From CALCLY01 sp900552775 (GTDB taxonomy: Bacteria > Bacillota > Clostridia > UMGS1883 > UMGS1540), in contig CALCLY010000012.1 of the NCBI GenBank assembly GCA_937966555.1, positions 100,345 to 164,344 of the forward strand: a stretch of DNA of 64,000 nucleotides. The letters are read 5' to 3'. Every line of letters begins with the position of its first letter. Position 1 is the first letter of the stretch. Below are positions 9,214-18,439 of this stretch, in pieces. The notes beneath the pieces are model-generated. The model saw only the letters and a program-made list of their open reading frames with translations, was not told the origin of the DNA and searched no databases. The position numbers and the translations under genes were made by a program.

Positions 9214-11187
9214 ATGAATATTAATGAATTGAGAGATAAACTTAATTATCACAGTTACCGTTATTATGTACTTGATGATCCTGAAATATCGGATTATGAG
9301 TATGATATGCTAATGAAAAAACTGAAAGATATGGAAGAAGCGGATCCGTCGCTTATAACGCCCGATTCTCCGACACAAAGAGTCGGAGGTGCTCCTCTTG
9401 TACGGTTTGAAACGGTTGAACATGAAGTAAAAATGGAAAGCCTTAACGACTGTTTTGATAAAGGCGAAATTTTGGCATTTGACGAACGTGTAAGAGGAAT
9501 ACTGGGCTTTTCGCCCGAATATGTTGCTGAGCCTAAGATTGACGGTCTGTCTGTATCGCTTGAATACCGCGACGGTGTTTTTTTTCGCGGTTCAACACGC
9601 GGAGATGGTCTGGTGGGCGAAGATGTTACTCAGAATTTAAAAACTGTCGGTTCAATTCCGTTAAGACTTAAAAAAAATATACCGTATCTTGAAGTACGCG
9701 GAGAAATATTTATGCCGAAGGCGGCTTTTAAAAAATTAAACGAGCAAAGAGAAATAACGGGTGAAAGTATATTTGCCAATCCGAGAAATGCTGCTGCCGG
9801 TTCACTCAGACAGCTTGACCCGGCTGTTGCCGTCAAGCGCAAACTCGATATTTTTGTTTTTAATATTCAAAGAGCAGACGGACTGGAGGTCTGGACGCAT
9901 TCGGAAGGAATTGCCGCACTGCATGAATTGGGATTTAAAGTAATACCGATTGACAAAACTTATAAAGATATAGATTCGGCATTTGAACGTGTATTGCAGA
10001 TCGGGGCGGAGAGAGATTCTCTTGCATACGATATTGACGGCGCTGTTATAAAGGTAAACGATATTTCCCAAAGAGAGAAGCTCGGCAGTACGGCAAAATG
10101 TCCGAGATGGGCGGCGGCTTTTAAATTTCCGCCGGAGCAGAAAGAAACAAAACTTCTCGATATTGTCTTGCAAATCGGCAGAACGGGAGCGGTCACACCG
10201 AATGCTGTTTTGGAACCCGTTACAGTTGCGGGCAGCCGGGTAAGCCGCGCAACTCTTCATAATATAGATTATATACGCGAAAAGGACATAAGAATAGGGG
10301 ATACAGTTATTTTGCAGAAGGCAGGAGATGTTATTCCGGAGATTCAAAGGGTTTTAAAAGATAAGCGTGACGGAAGCGAAAAAGAATTTCATATGCCCGA
10401 AAAATGTCCCGTTTGCGGAGCACCGCTTTTCAGAGAAGAAGGCGAAGCGGTTTTCAGATGTACTGATGAGATGTGTCCGTCGCAAAGGAGCAGAAGAATT
10501 ATTCACTTTGCATCAAGAGATGCCATGGATATTGAAGGTATGGGACCGTCGCTTGTTCTTAAACTCCTTGAAAACAATGTGATAGACGATTTCGGAGATT
10601 TGTATTATATGCGTGCCGAGCAGCTTGAGGTAATGGAAAAAATGGGAGCCAAAAGCGCATCAAATATTATAAATGCGGTAAATGAATCAAAAAAACGCGA
10701 TTTGTCAAGACTTCTTTTTGCATTCGGCATACGCCACGTCGGAAAACGTGCGGCAGAGATTGCGGCAGAGCACTGCAAAACACTTGACGGTGTTTTGGCA
10801 GCGTCCGAAGATGAGCTTGCGGCGCTCCCCGATATCGGAGAAAAAATAGCGCACAGTTTATGTACATCTCTTAAAAACAAACGTTTGTTAAACAATATTG
10901 ATAAACTCAGAAAAGCAGGCGTTAACCTGACACATAATGAAAGTGAAGCAGGTACTAAATTTGCCGGGAAAACATTTGTTTTAACAGGAACACTGCCAAA
11001 CCTTACAAGAAACGAAGCATCGGCAAAAATTACGAAAAACGGAGGAAAAGTCTCCGGGTCGGTTTCAAAGAAAACAGATTATGTTGTTGCCGGTGATGAG
11101 GCAGGTTCAAAGCTTTTAAAAGCGCGTGACCTTGGAATTACAATTATAGACGAAAGCACATTTTTAAAAATGTTTGAGGAGGACTGA
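9214..11187 (+). CDS. ligA: NAD-dependent DNA ligase
   Basis: A 657-aa LigA with the full domain order: Ia domain (residues 1-60), adenylation domain with AEPKIDGLS (catalytic Lys near 108), OB fold, four-Cys zinc finger (CPVCGAPL... and CTDEMCPSQ, about 397-423), helix-hairpin-helix region and a C-terminal BRCT domain (about 580-657). It seals nicks in replication and repair. The ATG at 9214 is 15 bases from a GGGGAGG site, which is long; no better in-frame standard start lies closer. Confidence 0.96.
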   Translation: MNINELRDKLNYHSYRYYVLDDPEISDYEYDMLMKKLKDMEEADPSLITPDSPTQRVGGAPLVRFETVEHEVKMESLNDCFDKGEILAFDERVRGILGFSPEYVAEPKIDGLSVSLEYRDGVFFRGSTRGDGLVGEDVTQNLKTVGSIPLRLKKNIPYLEVRGEIFMPKAAFKKLNEQREITGESIFANPRNAAAGSLRQLDPAVAVKRKLDIFVFNIQRADGLEVWTHSEGIAALHELGFKVIPIDKTYKDIDSAFERVLQIGAERDSLAYDIDGAVIKVNDISQREKLGSTAKCPRWAAAFKFPPEQKETKLLDIVLQIGRTGAVTPNAVLEPVTVAGSRVSRATLHNIDYIREKDIRIGDTVILQKAGDVIPEIQRVLKDKRDGSEKEFHMPEKCPVCGAPLFREEGEAVFRCTDEMCPSQRSRRIIHFASRDAMDIEGMGPSLVLKLLENNVIDDFGDLYYMRAEQLEVMEKMGAKSASNIINAVNESKKRDLSRLLFAFGIRHVGKRAAEIAAEHCKTLDGVLAASEDELAALPDIGEKIAHSLCTSLKNKRLLNNIDKLRKAGVNLTHNESEAGTKFAGKTFVLTGTLPNLTRNEASAKITKNGGKVSGSVSKKTDYVVAGDEAGSKLLKARDLGITIIDESTFLKMFEED

Positions 11188-11188
11188 C

Positions 11189-11773
11189 ATGAATTTTAAA
11201 GACGAATTTATAGAGATTTACAATGAAAATATTACAAGGGACGGAGCGGATAAGCTTTTGGAGTATCTCAAATCTCCCTCAAGTGATTTTTTTACCGCTC
11301 CCGCAAGCACAAGATTTCACGGCTCGTATGACGGAGGACTGTGCGAACACAGTCTGAATGTTTATCACTGCCTTGCCGATTACCTTGAAAGAGAAAGTGT
11401 TCAGGATTTGTATGGTCTTTCGTATTCACCGGAAACTGTGGCTATTGTATCTCTTCTTCATGACCTTTGCAAAATAAACTGTTATAAAAAAGGAACACGA
11501 AATGTTAAAGTAAACGGTGTTTGGGAGCAGGTGCCCACATATGATTACGCAGATGACCTGCCGTATGGACACGGAGAAAAATCCGTTTACATCATAACCG
11601 GTTTTATGCGTCTTACAAGAGAAGAAGCTTTTGCAATCAGATATCATATGGGTTTTTCGGGAAATGAGGACAAAAAGCTTGTCGGAAGCGCTTTTGAAAA
11701 ATATCCACTTGCATTTGCCGTTTCCGTGGCAGATATGGAAGCTACATATTTTCTTGAAAGCAATAAAAACTGA
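11189..11773 (+). CDS. HD-domain hydrolase, function unknown
   Basis: The start is ATG 11189, one base after the ligA stop, with GAGGAGGA upstream; a longer frame from 11174 lies inside ligA and is not favoured. The 194-aa product has HD-type metal motifs: GLCEHSLNVY, SLLHDLCKI (the HD pair), GHGEKSVYI and IRYHMGF. These resemble the HD domain of YhaM-like 3'-5' exonucleases and other small phosphohydrolases. The substrate is unknown. Its close link to ligA fits a role in nucleic acid metabolism, but that is only context. Confidence 0.7.
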   Translation: MNFKDEFIEIYNENITRDGADKLLEYLKSPSSDFFTAPASTRFHGSYDGGLCEHSLNVYHCLADYLERESVQDLYGLSYSPETVAIVSLLHDLCKINCYKKGTRNVKVNGVWEQVPTYDYADDLPYGHGEKSVYIITGFMRLTREEAFAIRYHMGFSGNEDKKLVGSAFEKYPLAFAVSVADMEATYFLESNKN

Positions 11774-11776
11774 TTG

Positions 11777-11830
11777 GTTACATTTTGTTAATAAAATGTA
11801 ACAGATAACATCAATGCAATGTGATATAAT
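11777..11830 (+). promoter_or_regulatory. serC promoter with perfect inverted repeat
   Basis: A perfect 10-bp inverted repeat, GTTACATTTT (11777-11786) and AAAATGTAAC (11793-11802), lies where the -35 contacts would fall. It is followed by an extended -10 element TGATATAAT (11822-11830). No good -35 hexamer is visible at 17 bp, so the inverted repeat may be an operator or activator site. There is no T-run after it, so it is not a normal terminator. Confidence 0.55.
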
Positions 11831-11893
11831 TATAAGAAAAGTAGGATTTATTGATTTTTAAGTCATAAGTCCCCGTTGAAAGGATTTGATTAA

Positions 11894-12973
11894 ATGGACA
11901 GAGTGTATAATTTTTCCGCAGGTCCGTCTATGCTGCCTTTGGAAGTTTTAAAAAGAGCTCAAAGCGAGATGCTGAATTATGATAATACAGGTATGAGTGT
12001 TATGGAAATGAGCCATCGTTCCAAAGCGTTCGAAAAGATTATTCGCAGAGCAGAGGAATTGATGAGAAAGCTCATGAACATACCCGATAATTATAAAGTA
12101 ATGTTTCTTCAGGGAGGAGCATCAACTCAGTTTGCGATGGTTCCGATGAATCTGCTTAAAAAAAGTAAAAAAGCCGATTATGTTATCACCGGAAACTGGT
12201 CAAAGAAAGCTGCGTCCGAATGTGAAAAATACGGAGAAGTTAACCGCGTGGCTTCAAGCGCGGACAAGACTTTTACGTACATACCCGAGCTTCATCCGAG
12301 CACTTTTGGCAAAGATGCCGATTATTTTCATATTACGTTTAACAACACCATTTACGGAACAAGATATACAAAGATTCCGGAAACCGGCGATGTGCCTTTG
12401 GTAGCGGATATATCTTCCATGATTCTTTCTCAGAAACTTGATGTTTCTAAATTCGGTCTTTTGTATGCCGGTGCGCAGAAGAATATAGCGCCTGCAGGAC
12501 TTACCGTGGCAATTATGCGTGAAGATTTAATCGGCGATACACTTCCCGGAACGCCTACAATGCTTAAGTATTCAACACATGCCGAAAACGGTTCTATGTA
12601 TAATACTCCTCCTTGTTACTGCATCTATATTTGTATGCTTGTTATGGAATGGCTTGAAGAACTCGGCGGAGTTGAAGAAATGGAGAAGATAAATGTTCGC
12701 AAAGCAGGTCTTTTCTATGACTTTTTAGACAACTCAAAAATGTTTAAAGGCACGGTTGAGAAAAAAGACCGTTCGCTTATGAATGTACCTTTTGTCACGG
12801 GTAATGCTGATCTTGATGCAAAATTCATAGAACAGGCAACAGCAGCAGGTTTTGTAAATCTCAAAGGTCACAGAACGGTGGGCGGAATGAGAGCAAGTAT
12901 CTATAATGCAATGCCCGAAGAAGGTGTTTTGAAGCTTATCGACTTTATGAAGAAATTTGAAAAAGAAAACTGA
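11894..12973 (+). CDS. serC: Phosphoserine aminotransferase
   Basis: A 359-aa class V aminotransferase beginning VYNFSAGPSMLP, the SerC signature. The PLP lysine is in YAGAQKNIAPAG (about residue 197), and HRTVGGMRASIYNA ends the protein as usual. It converts 3-phosphohydroxypyruvate to 3-phosphoserine with glutamate as amino donor. serA follows 21 bp downstream, so both enzymes of the early serine pathway are made from one transcript that ends at the terminator near 14191. GAAAGGATTTG precedes the ATG. Confidence 0.95.
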   Translation: MDRVYNFSAGPSMLPLEVLKRAQSEMLNYDNTGMSVMEMSHRSKAFEKIIRRAEELMRKLMNIPDNYKVMFLQGGASTQFAMVPMNLLKKSKKADYVITGNWSKKAASECEKYGEVNRVASSADKTFTYIPELHPSTFGKDADYFHITFNNTIYGTRYTKIPETGDVPLVADISSMILSQKLDVSKFGLLYAGAQKNIAPAGLTVAIMREDLIGDTLPGTPTMLKYSTHAENGSMYNTPPCYCIYICMLVMEWLEELGGVEEMEKINVRKAGLFYDFLDNSKMFKGTVEKKDRSLMNVPFVTGNADLDAKFIEQATAAGFVNLKGHRTVGGMRASIYNAMPEEGVLKLIDFMKKFEKEN

Positions 12974-12994
12974 TTTCCGAAAGGATTTGAAAAA

Positions 12995-14170
12995 ATGTAT
13001 AATATTAAAACGCTGAATAAAATATCCGAAAAAGGACTGAAATATTTTTCTGACAGCAAGTACATGGTATCAGACAGTGTTGAAAACCCCGATGCTATAA
13101 TTCTTAGAAGCTTTTCCATGCATGATATGGAGCTTCCGGAGAGTTTGCTTGCTGTAGGCAGAGCGGGAGCAGGTGTGAATAATATTCCTATTGACAAATG
13201 CGCCGAAAAGGGTATAGTTGTTTTCAATACGCCCGGAGCCAATGCAAATGCGGTTAAAGAACTTACAGTTCTCGGTTTGCTCATTGCATCACGCAAGGTA
13301 TGCGATGGTGTGGAATGGGCAAAAACGCTGAAGGACGATCCCGATGCGGCAAAAAAAATCGAAAAGGGCAAAGGTCAGTTTGCAGGTCCTGAGATCATGG
13401 GCAAAAAGCTTGCCGTTATAGGCTTGGGAGCTATTGGAGTTATGGTGGCAAACGCTGCGTATAATTTAGGCATGGATGTTTTGGGATATGATCCTTATAT
13501 ATCTGTGAAAGCAGCACTTGGACTTTCGCGTCATGTTGAGCTTGTTCAAGACCTTAAAACGCTTCTTTCTGATGCGGATTATGTTTCAATCCATGTTCCG
13601 CTTCTTCCCGATACAAAAGGAATGATTTCGGAAGAACTCATTTCATATATGAAGGACGGAGTAAGAATTCTGAACTTTGCACGCGGACCGTTAGTTGATT
13701 TTGAGGCTGTAAAAAAAGCTCTGCAAAGCGGTAAAGCAGCTGCGTATGTAACAGATTTTCCCGATACGGATACTTTATCTTTGCCAAATACAGTGTGCAT
13801 TCCTCACCTTGGAGCGTCAACAAATGAGTCTGAGGAAAATTGTGCGGAAATGGCTGCAAAAGAAATTATTGATTTTCTTGAAAACGGCAATATTACAAAC
13901 AGTGTGAATTATCCGAATTGCGAGCTTGCAAGAGAAGACGGAGTGCGTATAACCGTTGCACATAAAAACATACCCAATATGCTCAGCAGATTTTCCGGTC
14001 TTTTGGCAGATAACGGTGTTAATATTGAAAACCTTGTAAACAAAAGCAAAAAAGAATTTGCATATACAATTCTTGATATTGGTGCAGATACACCTGAAAA
14101 GACAATAGATGAAGTTGTAAAAGAGATAAAGAAAATAAATGACGTTCTTGCAGTGAGAGTTATCAGATAG
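12995..14170 (+). CDS. serA: D-3-phosphoglycerate dehydrogenase
   Basis: A 391-aa D-2-hydroxyacid dehydrogenase. It has the NAD fingerprint VIGLGAIGVMVANAA (about residues 141-155), the catalytic Arg in NFARGPLVD and the catalytic His in IPHLGAST. A C-terminal ACT domain (about 320-391, NMLSRFSGLLADNGVNIEN) probably binds serine for feedback control. It oxidises 3-phosphoglycerate as the first step of serine synthesis, so the order here, serC then serA, is the reverse of the pathway. Confidence 0.93.
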   Translation: MYNIKTLNKISEKGLKYFSDSKYMVSDSVENPDAIILRSFSMHDMELPESLLAVGRAGAGVNNIPIDKCAEKGIVVFNTPGANANAVKELTVLGLLIASRKVCDGVEWAKTLKDDPDAAKKIEKGKGQFAGPEIMGKKLAVIGLGAIGVMVANAAYNLGMDVLGYDPYISVKAALGLSRHVELVQDLKTLLSDADYVSIHVPLLPDTKGMISEELISYMKDGVRILNFARGPLVDFEAVKKALQSGKAAAYVTDFPDTDTLSLPNTVCIPHLGASTNESEENCAEMAAKEIIDFLENGNITNSVNYPNCELAREDGVRITVAHKNIPNMLSRFSGLLADNGVNIENLVNKSKKEFAYTILDIGADTPEKTIDEVVKEIKKINDVLAVRVIR

Positions 14171-14190
14171 AGCATTATTTTCAAAATAAA

Positions 14191-14237
14191 AAGGAAATGC
14201 AGTAAAATTATTTTGCTGCGTTTCCTTTTTTTATTTA
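14191..14237 (+). terminator. Rho-independent terminator of serCA
   Basis: A long hairpin with arms AAGGAAATGCAGTAAAA and TTTTGCTGCGTTTCCTT (one mismatch), immediately followed by a run of T. It ends the serC-serA transcript. Confidence 0.9.
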
Positions 14238-14311
14238 TTTTAGCTGAAAAACACGGCTTATAAATTTTTTGCAAAAATTTTTTTCAGTATATAAATATTC
14301 AGCTTTTAAGG

Positions 14312-14360
14312 TAAAATGCAACATTTTATGCTTTACAAAAAAATTGTATTACTGTATAAT
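14312..14360 (+). promoter_or_regulatory. Sigma-A-type promoter of the 1005-aa SLH protein gene
   Basis: TTTACA (14332-14337) and TATAAT (14355-14360) are 17 bp apart. Just upstream is a 7-bp inverted repeat TAAAATG/CATTTTA (14312-14328, 3-base centre). Its AAAATGCAAC stretch differs by one base from the serC inverted-repeat arm AAAATGTAAC. Confidence 0.75.
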
Positions 14361-14424
14361 TAACCTATAGTAATGAACTGAATAAGCATTTAAAGTTCTG
14401 AAAAAATTTTAAGGTGGTTTTGCA

Positions 14425-17400
14425 ATGGTTAAAAAGAGAATGGGTTTAATTTCGCTTTTCATTTCGGTTTTATTGGTGTTTTCTTCTTTATGTCTGAACA
14501 CATTTGCGGAAGCGGAAACGTCTGCTGCAGATACGGAAACCGTAACTGAGACGGATGAAAATGAGGTGCGTGATTACGGTAAATATGCTGAAGCTGTCAG
14601 AACATTGTTCCGATTCGGTATACTTGACGAAACAACATTTGATGTTAATGCAAGTATTACGCGCGGAGACTTTATTGCAAAAGCAATGATGATTACGGGG
14701 TCGGATGCTGAATTTGCCCCGTGCGATACGGAATTTACCGACGTTAAAAGCGATAATGCAAATTCGGGTGCAATAAGCGCCGCAAACAAAATGGGTGTTG
14801 TCAGCGGTTTCGGAGACGGTACATTCGGAAGTGATAAAACACTGAAAAAAGAGCAGGCGGCAAAGATTCTTGTAACCATTCTTGGTTATGAACCTTACGT
14901 TACGGCTTACGGCGGATATCCGGGCGGTGCACTTACGGTAGCTTCAATGCAGGGAGTGCTTAAAAACCTTACAATCGGAGATTTTGCGGAATGTACATGG
15001 GGCGATGCGGCTCAGCTTATTTTTAATGCAATGAAGACTGATGTTCTTCAGAAAAAAGTTTATCCGGAAAATGATTTTCACACCAATGACGGAGAAAATC
15101 CGATGACGCTTTGGATGGGTATTTATAAGGTTAACGGAACCGTTATATCAAATGAAACTTCGTCTTATAATTCCGTAGGTGCTGCAAAAGACGGAAATGT
15201 AATTATAGACGGTGAGCAATATATTGAAAACGGAACCGGCGCATATAATTATCTCGGTTATCCGATTAAGGGCTACTACAAAATTGATGAAGACGATAAT
15301 AAAGTGCTTATGAGTTTTAATATTGCTAACTCTGTTAGAGAAGAAATTCTTCTTGCCGACAATATAGATGACAGCACTTCGGTTAATTCGGTTGTCTGGT
15401 TCGATGAGAATAACACTCGCAGAAGCATGACAATAAGCGGAGCGTCGTTTATTTACAACGGCAAATTTATGGACAGTGCGCCAAGCGATGCTGATATTAA
15501 ACCTGATTCGGGTTATTTAAGACTTGTAGATACAAACGGTGACAAAAAAGCCGAGATTGTATATATAAACAATTCTGAGGTTATGCTGGTAAAATCGGTA
15601 AGTGCGTCAAGCGGAACAATTACCGATAAATATCTTGATGCGTCGGGAAGAAACAAGACGTTAAAGCTTGACCCGAAGGACTCCGAGCTCAAATATAAAA
15701 TCTATAAAGACGGCGAAGAAATAGGTCTTGATAAAATAAAAGAAAATAATGTTTTGTCAGTTACAAAAAGCAGAGACGGTAAGCTTGTCACGGTTACTGT
15801 ATGCAGCGATAAAATCAAGGGTATCGTCAATGAAATAGGAGACGGTAAAATACTGATTGGCGAAGATACCTTCGAGATTGTAAAATCGGTTGAAAAAGAG
15901 TTTTCAAAGCTTCGCCCGGGAGATAAATCAACTTTCTATTTTACTGCCGACGGACAGGTTGCAGGGTATAATTCGGCATCAAATTCAAGCGGTTTGCAGT
16001 ACGGTTATCTTATAATCGGAAGTATAGATATGAAGGGAATAGGTTCCGGCAAATCTGGAAATTTAAGAATTTTTACATTTGATAATTCCGTTAAAGAATA
16101 TAAGCTGGGAGATAAAACAACCATAAACGGAGAAAATGTAAACGGATCGGGTGAAACATACACACCCGACAAGGTTTTGGATGAGTTGGCGCTTTCTTAT
16201 GACGAATTAAATTTGTACAGACATAAAAACGACAGTCCCATAATGCAGCCTGAATATAAAAGCGGCAGTTCCCTAAAGCGTGTTTTCTGCAATCAGCTGA
16301 TTAAGTTTTCTGCAACGGCGGATAATAAGATTGTTGAAATTGAAACACCGCTTGATAACAGAGTGGGATATACAAACAGACTCGGAGAAGACGGTACGGG
16401 AAGACATATGGATGATTTCAGTTATGATTTTTCCTATCACAGCACAACAAACGGAAAATATGCAGCGTATAAATCCTTCGGATTTATTGAAGGCTCATAT
16501 CATACAACAGGTTCCGTTGCGGCAAAGATACCGTCAAGTATTTTGTGGGTGAAGTTTTATAAAGGACTTATAGGACTTGAAAAAATTGAAAAATCTTTTT
16601 CAACATTCAGTACGTCTGCAAGTTGGGGAAATGACTACAGACTTTATAATTGCGATATCTATGATGTATCGGATACGGGAGCATGTGCAATAATTCTGGA
16701 ACAGGATTATTCAAGCATAGACTCTGTAGATGGAAGCAGTGGTGGTACTAAACTTAATCCGGGTAACCCGCCGTATGATTTTATGCTTGTAGATAAATTT
16801 ACAACCTCCGTTGATGAGGACGGCGCTGTTGTTAAAAAGATATACGGCTGTTACCAGAATAAATATCAGTCGTGGACTTTTGATGAGGATAGGGTCACGG
16901 AAGAAGATCTTAAATCTATCGAACAGGGTGATGTTCTTCGTATCAGTGTAAACGGAATGGGTGAAATAGACGGTATTTTCAGAATATTTGCTTTGAACCC
17001 GAAAAAACCGGGCTATGTGCTCTATGGCGATAAGTTTGACGATTTGGCAGGACCCACAAATGAGAGTATCGCCGCGGATAAAATTACTTATAAACACGAT
17101 TGGAACTGGAATGGAAACAAATTTTCATGGAATGTTATGTCAACCATAATGCACGGGAAATATAAAGCGGTTGAAGGCGGAAAAACTCTTGTAATAGAAT
17201 TCGGTGAGGCTGAAAACGGTCACAGACCTCAGGACAGACTTTTAACTTATAATGATCGAAGTGAGGTTTATGTTTTTGATGAGGCTGAAAAAACAGTACG
17301 TCTCGGAACAAAAGAAGACATTGATCCGAATAATCCAAAGCAGACCGTTGTTGTCAGAAACCGTTATTATGAGGCATATGAATCGGTTATAATAAACAGA

Positions 17401-17442
17401 GCCGAAGATCCGGGAACAATCTTTTGGTACGGTCCTTATTAA
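14425..17442 (+). CDS. Secreted SLH-domain protein, 1005 aa
   Basis: A signal peptide covers residues 1-30 (basic start, hydrophobic core, cleavage near TFAEA). SLH-type repeats follow at about 50-200, with motifs such as FGDGTFGSDKTLKKEQ and ITRGDFIAK. They would anchor the protein to pyruvylated cell wall polymer. The remaining 800 residues are acidic, beta-rich and rich in Asn, Gly and Asp, with repeated short glycine turns. I recognise no enzyme motif. The protein is probably a structural surface protein. It is transcribed alone: the promoter at 14332-14360 precedes it and a terminator follows at 17465. AAGGTGG precedes the ATG. Confidence 0.8.
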   Translation: MVKKRMGLISLFISVLLVFSSLCLNTFAEAETSAADTETVTETDENEVRDYGKYAEAVRTLFRFGILDETTFDVNASITRGDFIAKAMMITGSDAEFAPCDTEFTDVKSDNANSGAISAANKMGVVSGFGDGTFGSDKTLKKEQAAKILVTILGYEPYVTAYGGYPGGALTVASMQGVLKNLTIGDFAECTWGDAAQLIFNAMKTDVLQKKVYPENDFHTNDGENPMTLWMGIYKVNGTVISNETSSYNSVGAAKDGNVIIDGEQYIENGTGAYNYLGYPIKGYYKIDEDDNKVLMSFNIANSVREEILLADNIDDSTSVNSVVWFDENNTRRSMTISGASFIYNGKFMDSAPSDADIKPDSGYLRLVDTNGDKKAEIVYINNSEVMLVKSVSASSGTITDKYLDASGRNKTLKLDPKDSELKYKIYKDGEEIGLDKIKENNVLSVTKSRDGKLVTVTVCSDKIKGIVNEIGDGKILIGEDTFEIVKSVEKEFSKLRPGDKSTFYFTADGQVAGYNSASNSSGLQYGYLIIGSIDMKGIGSGKSGNLRIFTFDNSVKEYKLGDKTTINGENVNGSGETYTPDKVLDELALSYDELNLYRHKNDSPIMQPEYKSGSSLKRVFCNQLIKFSATADNKIVEIETPLDNRVGYTNRLGEDGTGRHMDDFSYDFSYHSTTNGKYAAYKSFGFIEGSYHTTGSVAAKIPSSILWVKFYKGLIGLEKIEKSFSTFSTSASWGNDYRLYNCDIYDVSDTGACAIILEQDYSSIDSVDGSSGGTKLNPGNPPYDFMLVDKFTTSVDEDGAVVKKIYGCYQNKYQSWTFDEDRVTEEDLKSIEQGDVLRISVNGMGEIDGIFRIFALNPKKPGYVLYGDKFDDLAGPTNESIAADKITYKHDWNWNGNKFSWNVMSTIMHGKYKAVEGGKTLVIEFGEAENGHRPQDRLLTYNDRSEVYVFDEAEKTVRLGTKEDIDPNNPKQTVVVRNRYYEAYESVIINRAEDPGTIFWYGPY

Positions 17443-17464
17443 AAACTAATCATGAACTTTTTTC

Positions 17465-17498
17465 AGAGTGCGGTAAATTAATTTGCCGCACTCTTTTT
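17465..17498 (+). terminator. Rho-independent terminator of the 1005-aa SLH protein gene
   Basis: The arms AGAGTGCGGTAAATT and the complementary AATTTGCCGCACTCT (one G-T pair) nearly meet and are followed by TTTTT. Confidence 0.9.
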
Positions 17499-17525
17499 AC
17501 AACTTTAATTTTTATATTTCACCAA

Positions 17526-17737
17526 TAGACAAAAAGAGGAGTTATGGTATAATAAACATAGTGATTTTATGTTTACATGCTCACAGGGGGTGACAGTTAT
17601 GAAAAAAATTTTTTGATTATAATTTTAACATAGACAGAATTGTTTTGCATGTTATGTTCCAAAGGGAGAAGACGCTGCAATTCATACAAACAGAGCATCG
17701 CATGGGCTGGCGCTGCATATGTCGGGTAATAAAAAAC
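17526..17737 (+). other. Non-coding stretch with its own promoter; possible small RNA or decayed gene
   Basis: TAGACA (17526-17531) and TATAAT (17548-17553) are 16 bp apart. Downstream an AGGGGGTG ribosome site leads to ATG 17599, but that frame stops after five codons (M-K-K-I-F). Adding one T would extend it into a signal-peptide-like run (F-L-I-I-I-L-T), which soon stops again. From there to 17737 there is no open frame. ACATGC (17575-17580) could pair with GCATGT (17648-17653). It may be a remnant of a secreted-protein gene or a small RNA of about 180 bases; I cannot decide. Confidence 0.35.
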
Positions 17738-17766
17738 TTGCTTTTTTCGGGCTTCTCTGTTATACT
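17738..17766 (+). promoter_or_regulatory. Promoter of the Asp23 gene
   Basis: TTGCTT (17738-17743) and TATACT (17761-17766) are separated by 17 bp, about 65 bp upstream of the coding start. Confidence 0.65.
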
Positions 17767-17830
17767 GTATATATAAAAATACATATAATCTATATTATGC
17801 CGCTAAAGTTGCGGCGGATTGGAGACGAAT

Positions 17831-18349
17831 ATGGAAGAAAAAAATATTACAAAAATTGAAGAAGTACAGGAAAATCCGCAAACAGAGCAGGAAGAGGAAA
17901 TAGGGAAAGTAAAAATTTCCGATGAGGTTATTTCCATTATAACGACAATGGCTGCCGGAGAAGTTGCCGGAGTACATTCGATGAGCGGCACATTGGCGTC
18001 CGGAATTGTTGAGTTCCTCGGCGGAAAGAAAAGCCCGTCAAAGGGCATAAAGGTTGCAATGGACAATGAAGGAAACGTTGCAATAGAAATACATATATCT
18101 GTAGTTTACGGATACAAAATTCCCGATGTAGCATGGGAAATACAGGCGAAAGTAAAAAAAGCCGTAGAAGAAGCTACAGGATTGAATGTAACGAAAGTTA
18201 ATGTCCATGTAGACGGTGTCTATATTTCAAAAGGAAAAGTTCAGGATTGTACGGATGATTGCGATGAAGCACCGCAGGAAACGGAAACTGCCGAAGAAAC
18301 GGAGATAATCGAAGAAAATTCAGCAGAGCCGGAAAACACCGGAGAATAA
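17831..18349 (+). CDS. Asp23/Gls24 family envelope stress protein
   Basis: The start is ATG 17831, with GGAG at 17821-17824; a TTG at 17819 is in frame but has no ribosome site. The 172-aa product has the Asp23 core: VKISDEVISIITTMAAGEV, GVEG-like (GVHSMSGTLAS) and VNVHVDGVYI. It is framed by acidic Glu-rich ends. Family members are cytoplasmic proteins tied to the membrane by AmaP in staphylococci and are linked to cell wall stress or alkaline shock. The acidic C-terminal tail here is unusually long. It probably has its own transcript. Confidence 0.88.
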   Translation: MEEKNITKIEEVQENPQTEQEEEIGKVKISDEVISIITTMAAGEVAGVHSMSGTLASGIVEFLGGKKSPSKGIKVAMDNEGNVAIEIHISVVYGYKIPDVAWEIQAKVKKAVEEATGLNVTKVNVHVDGVYISKGKVQDCTDDCDEAPQETETAEETEIIEENSAEPENTGE

Positions 18350-18439
18350 TATGCTTAGGCATGCGCTTCCGCGTTTGTTTTGAATATTAATTTCCAAAAC
18401 GGGAATAATATTTAAAAACAAAACTCGGGGGCGTTTATT

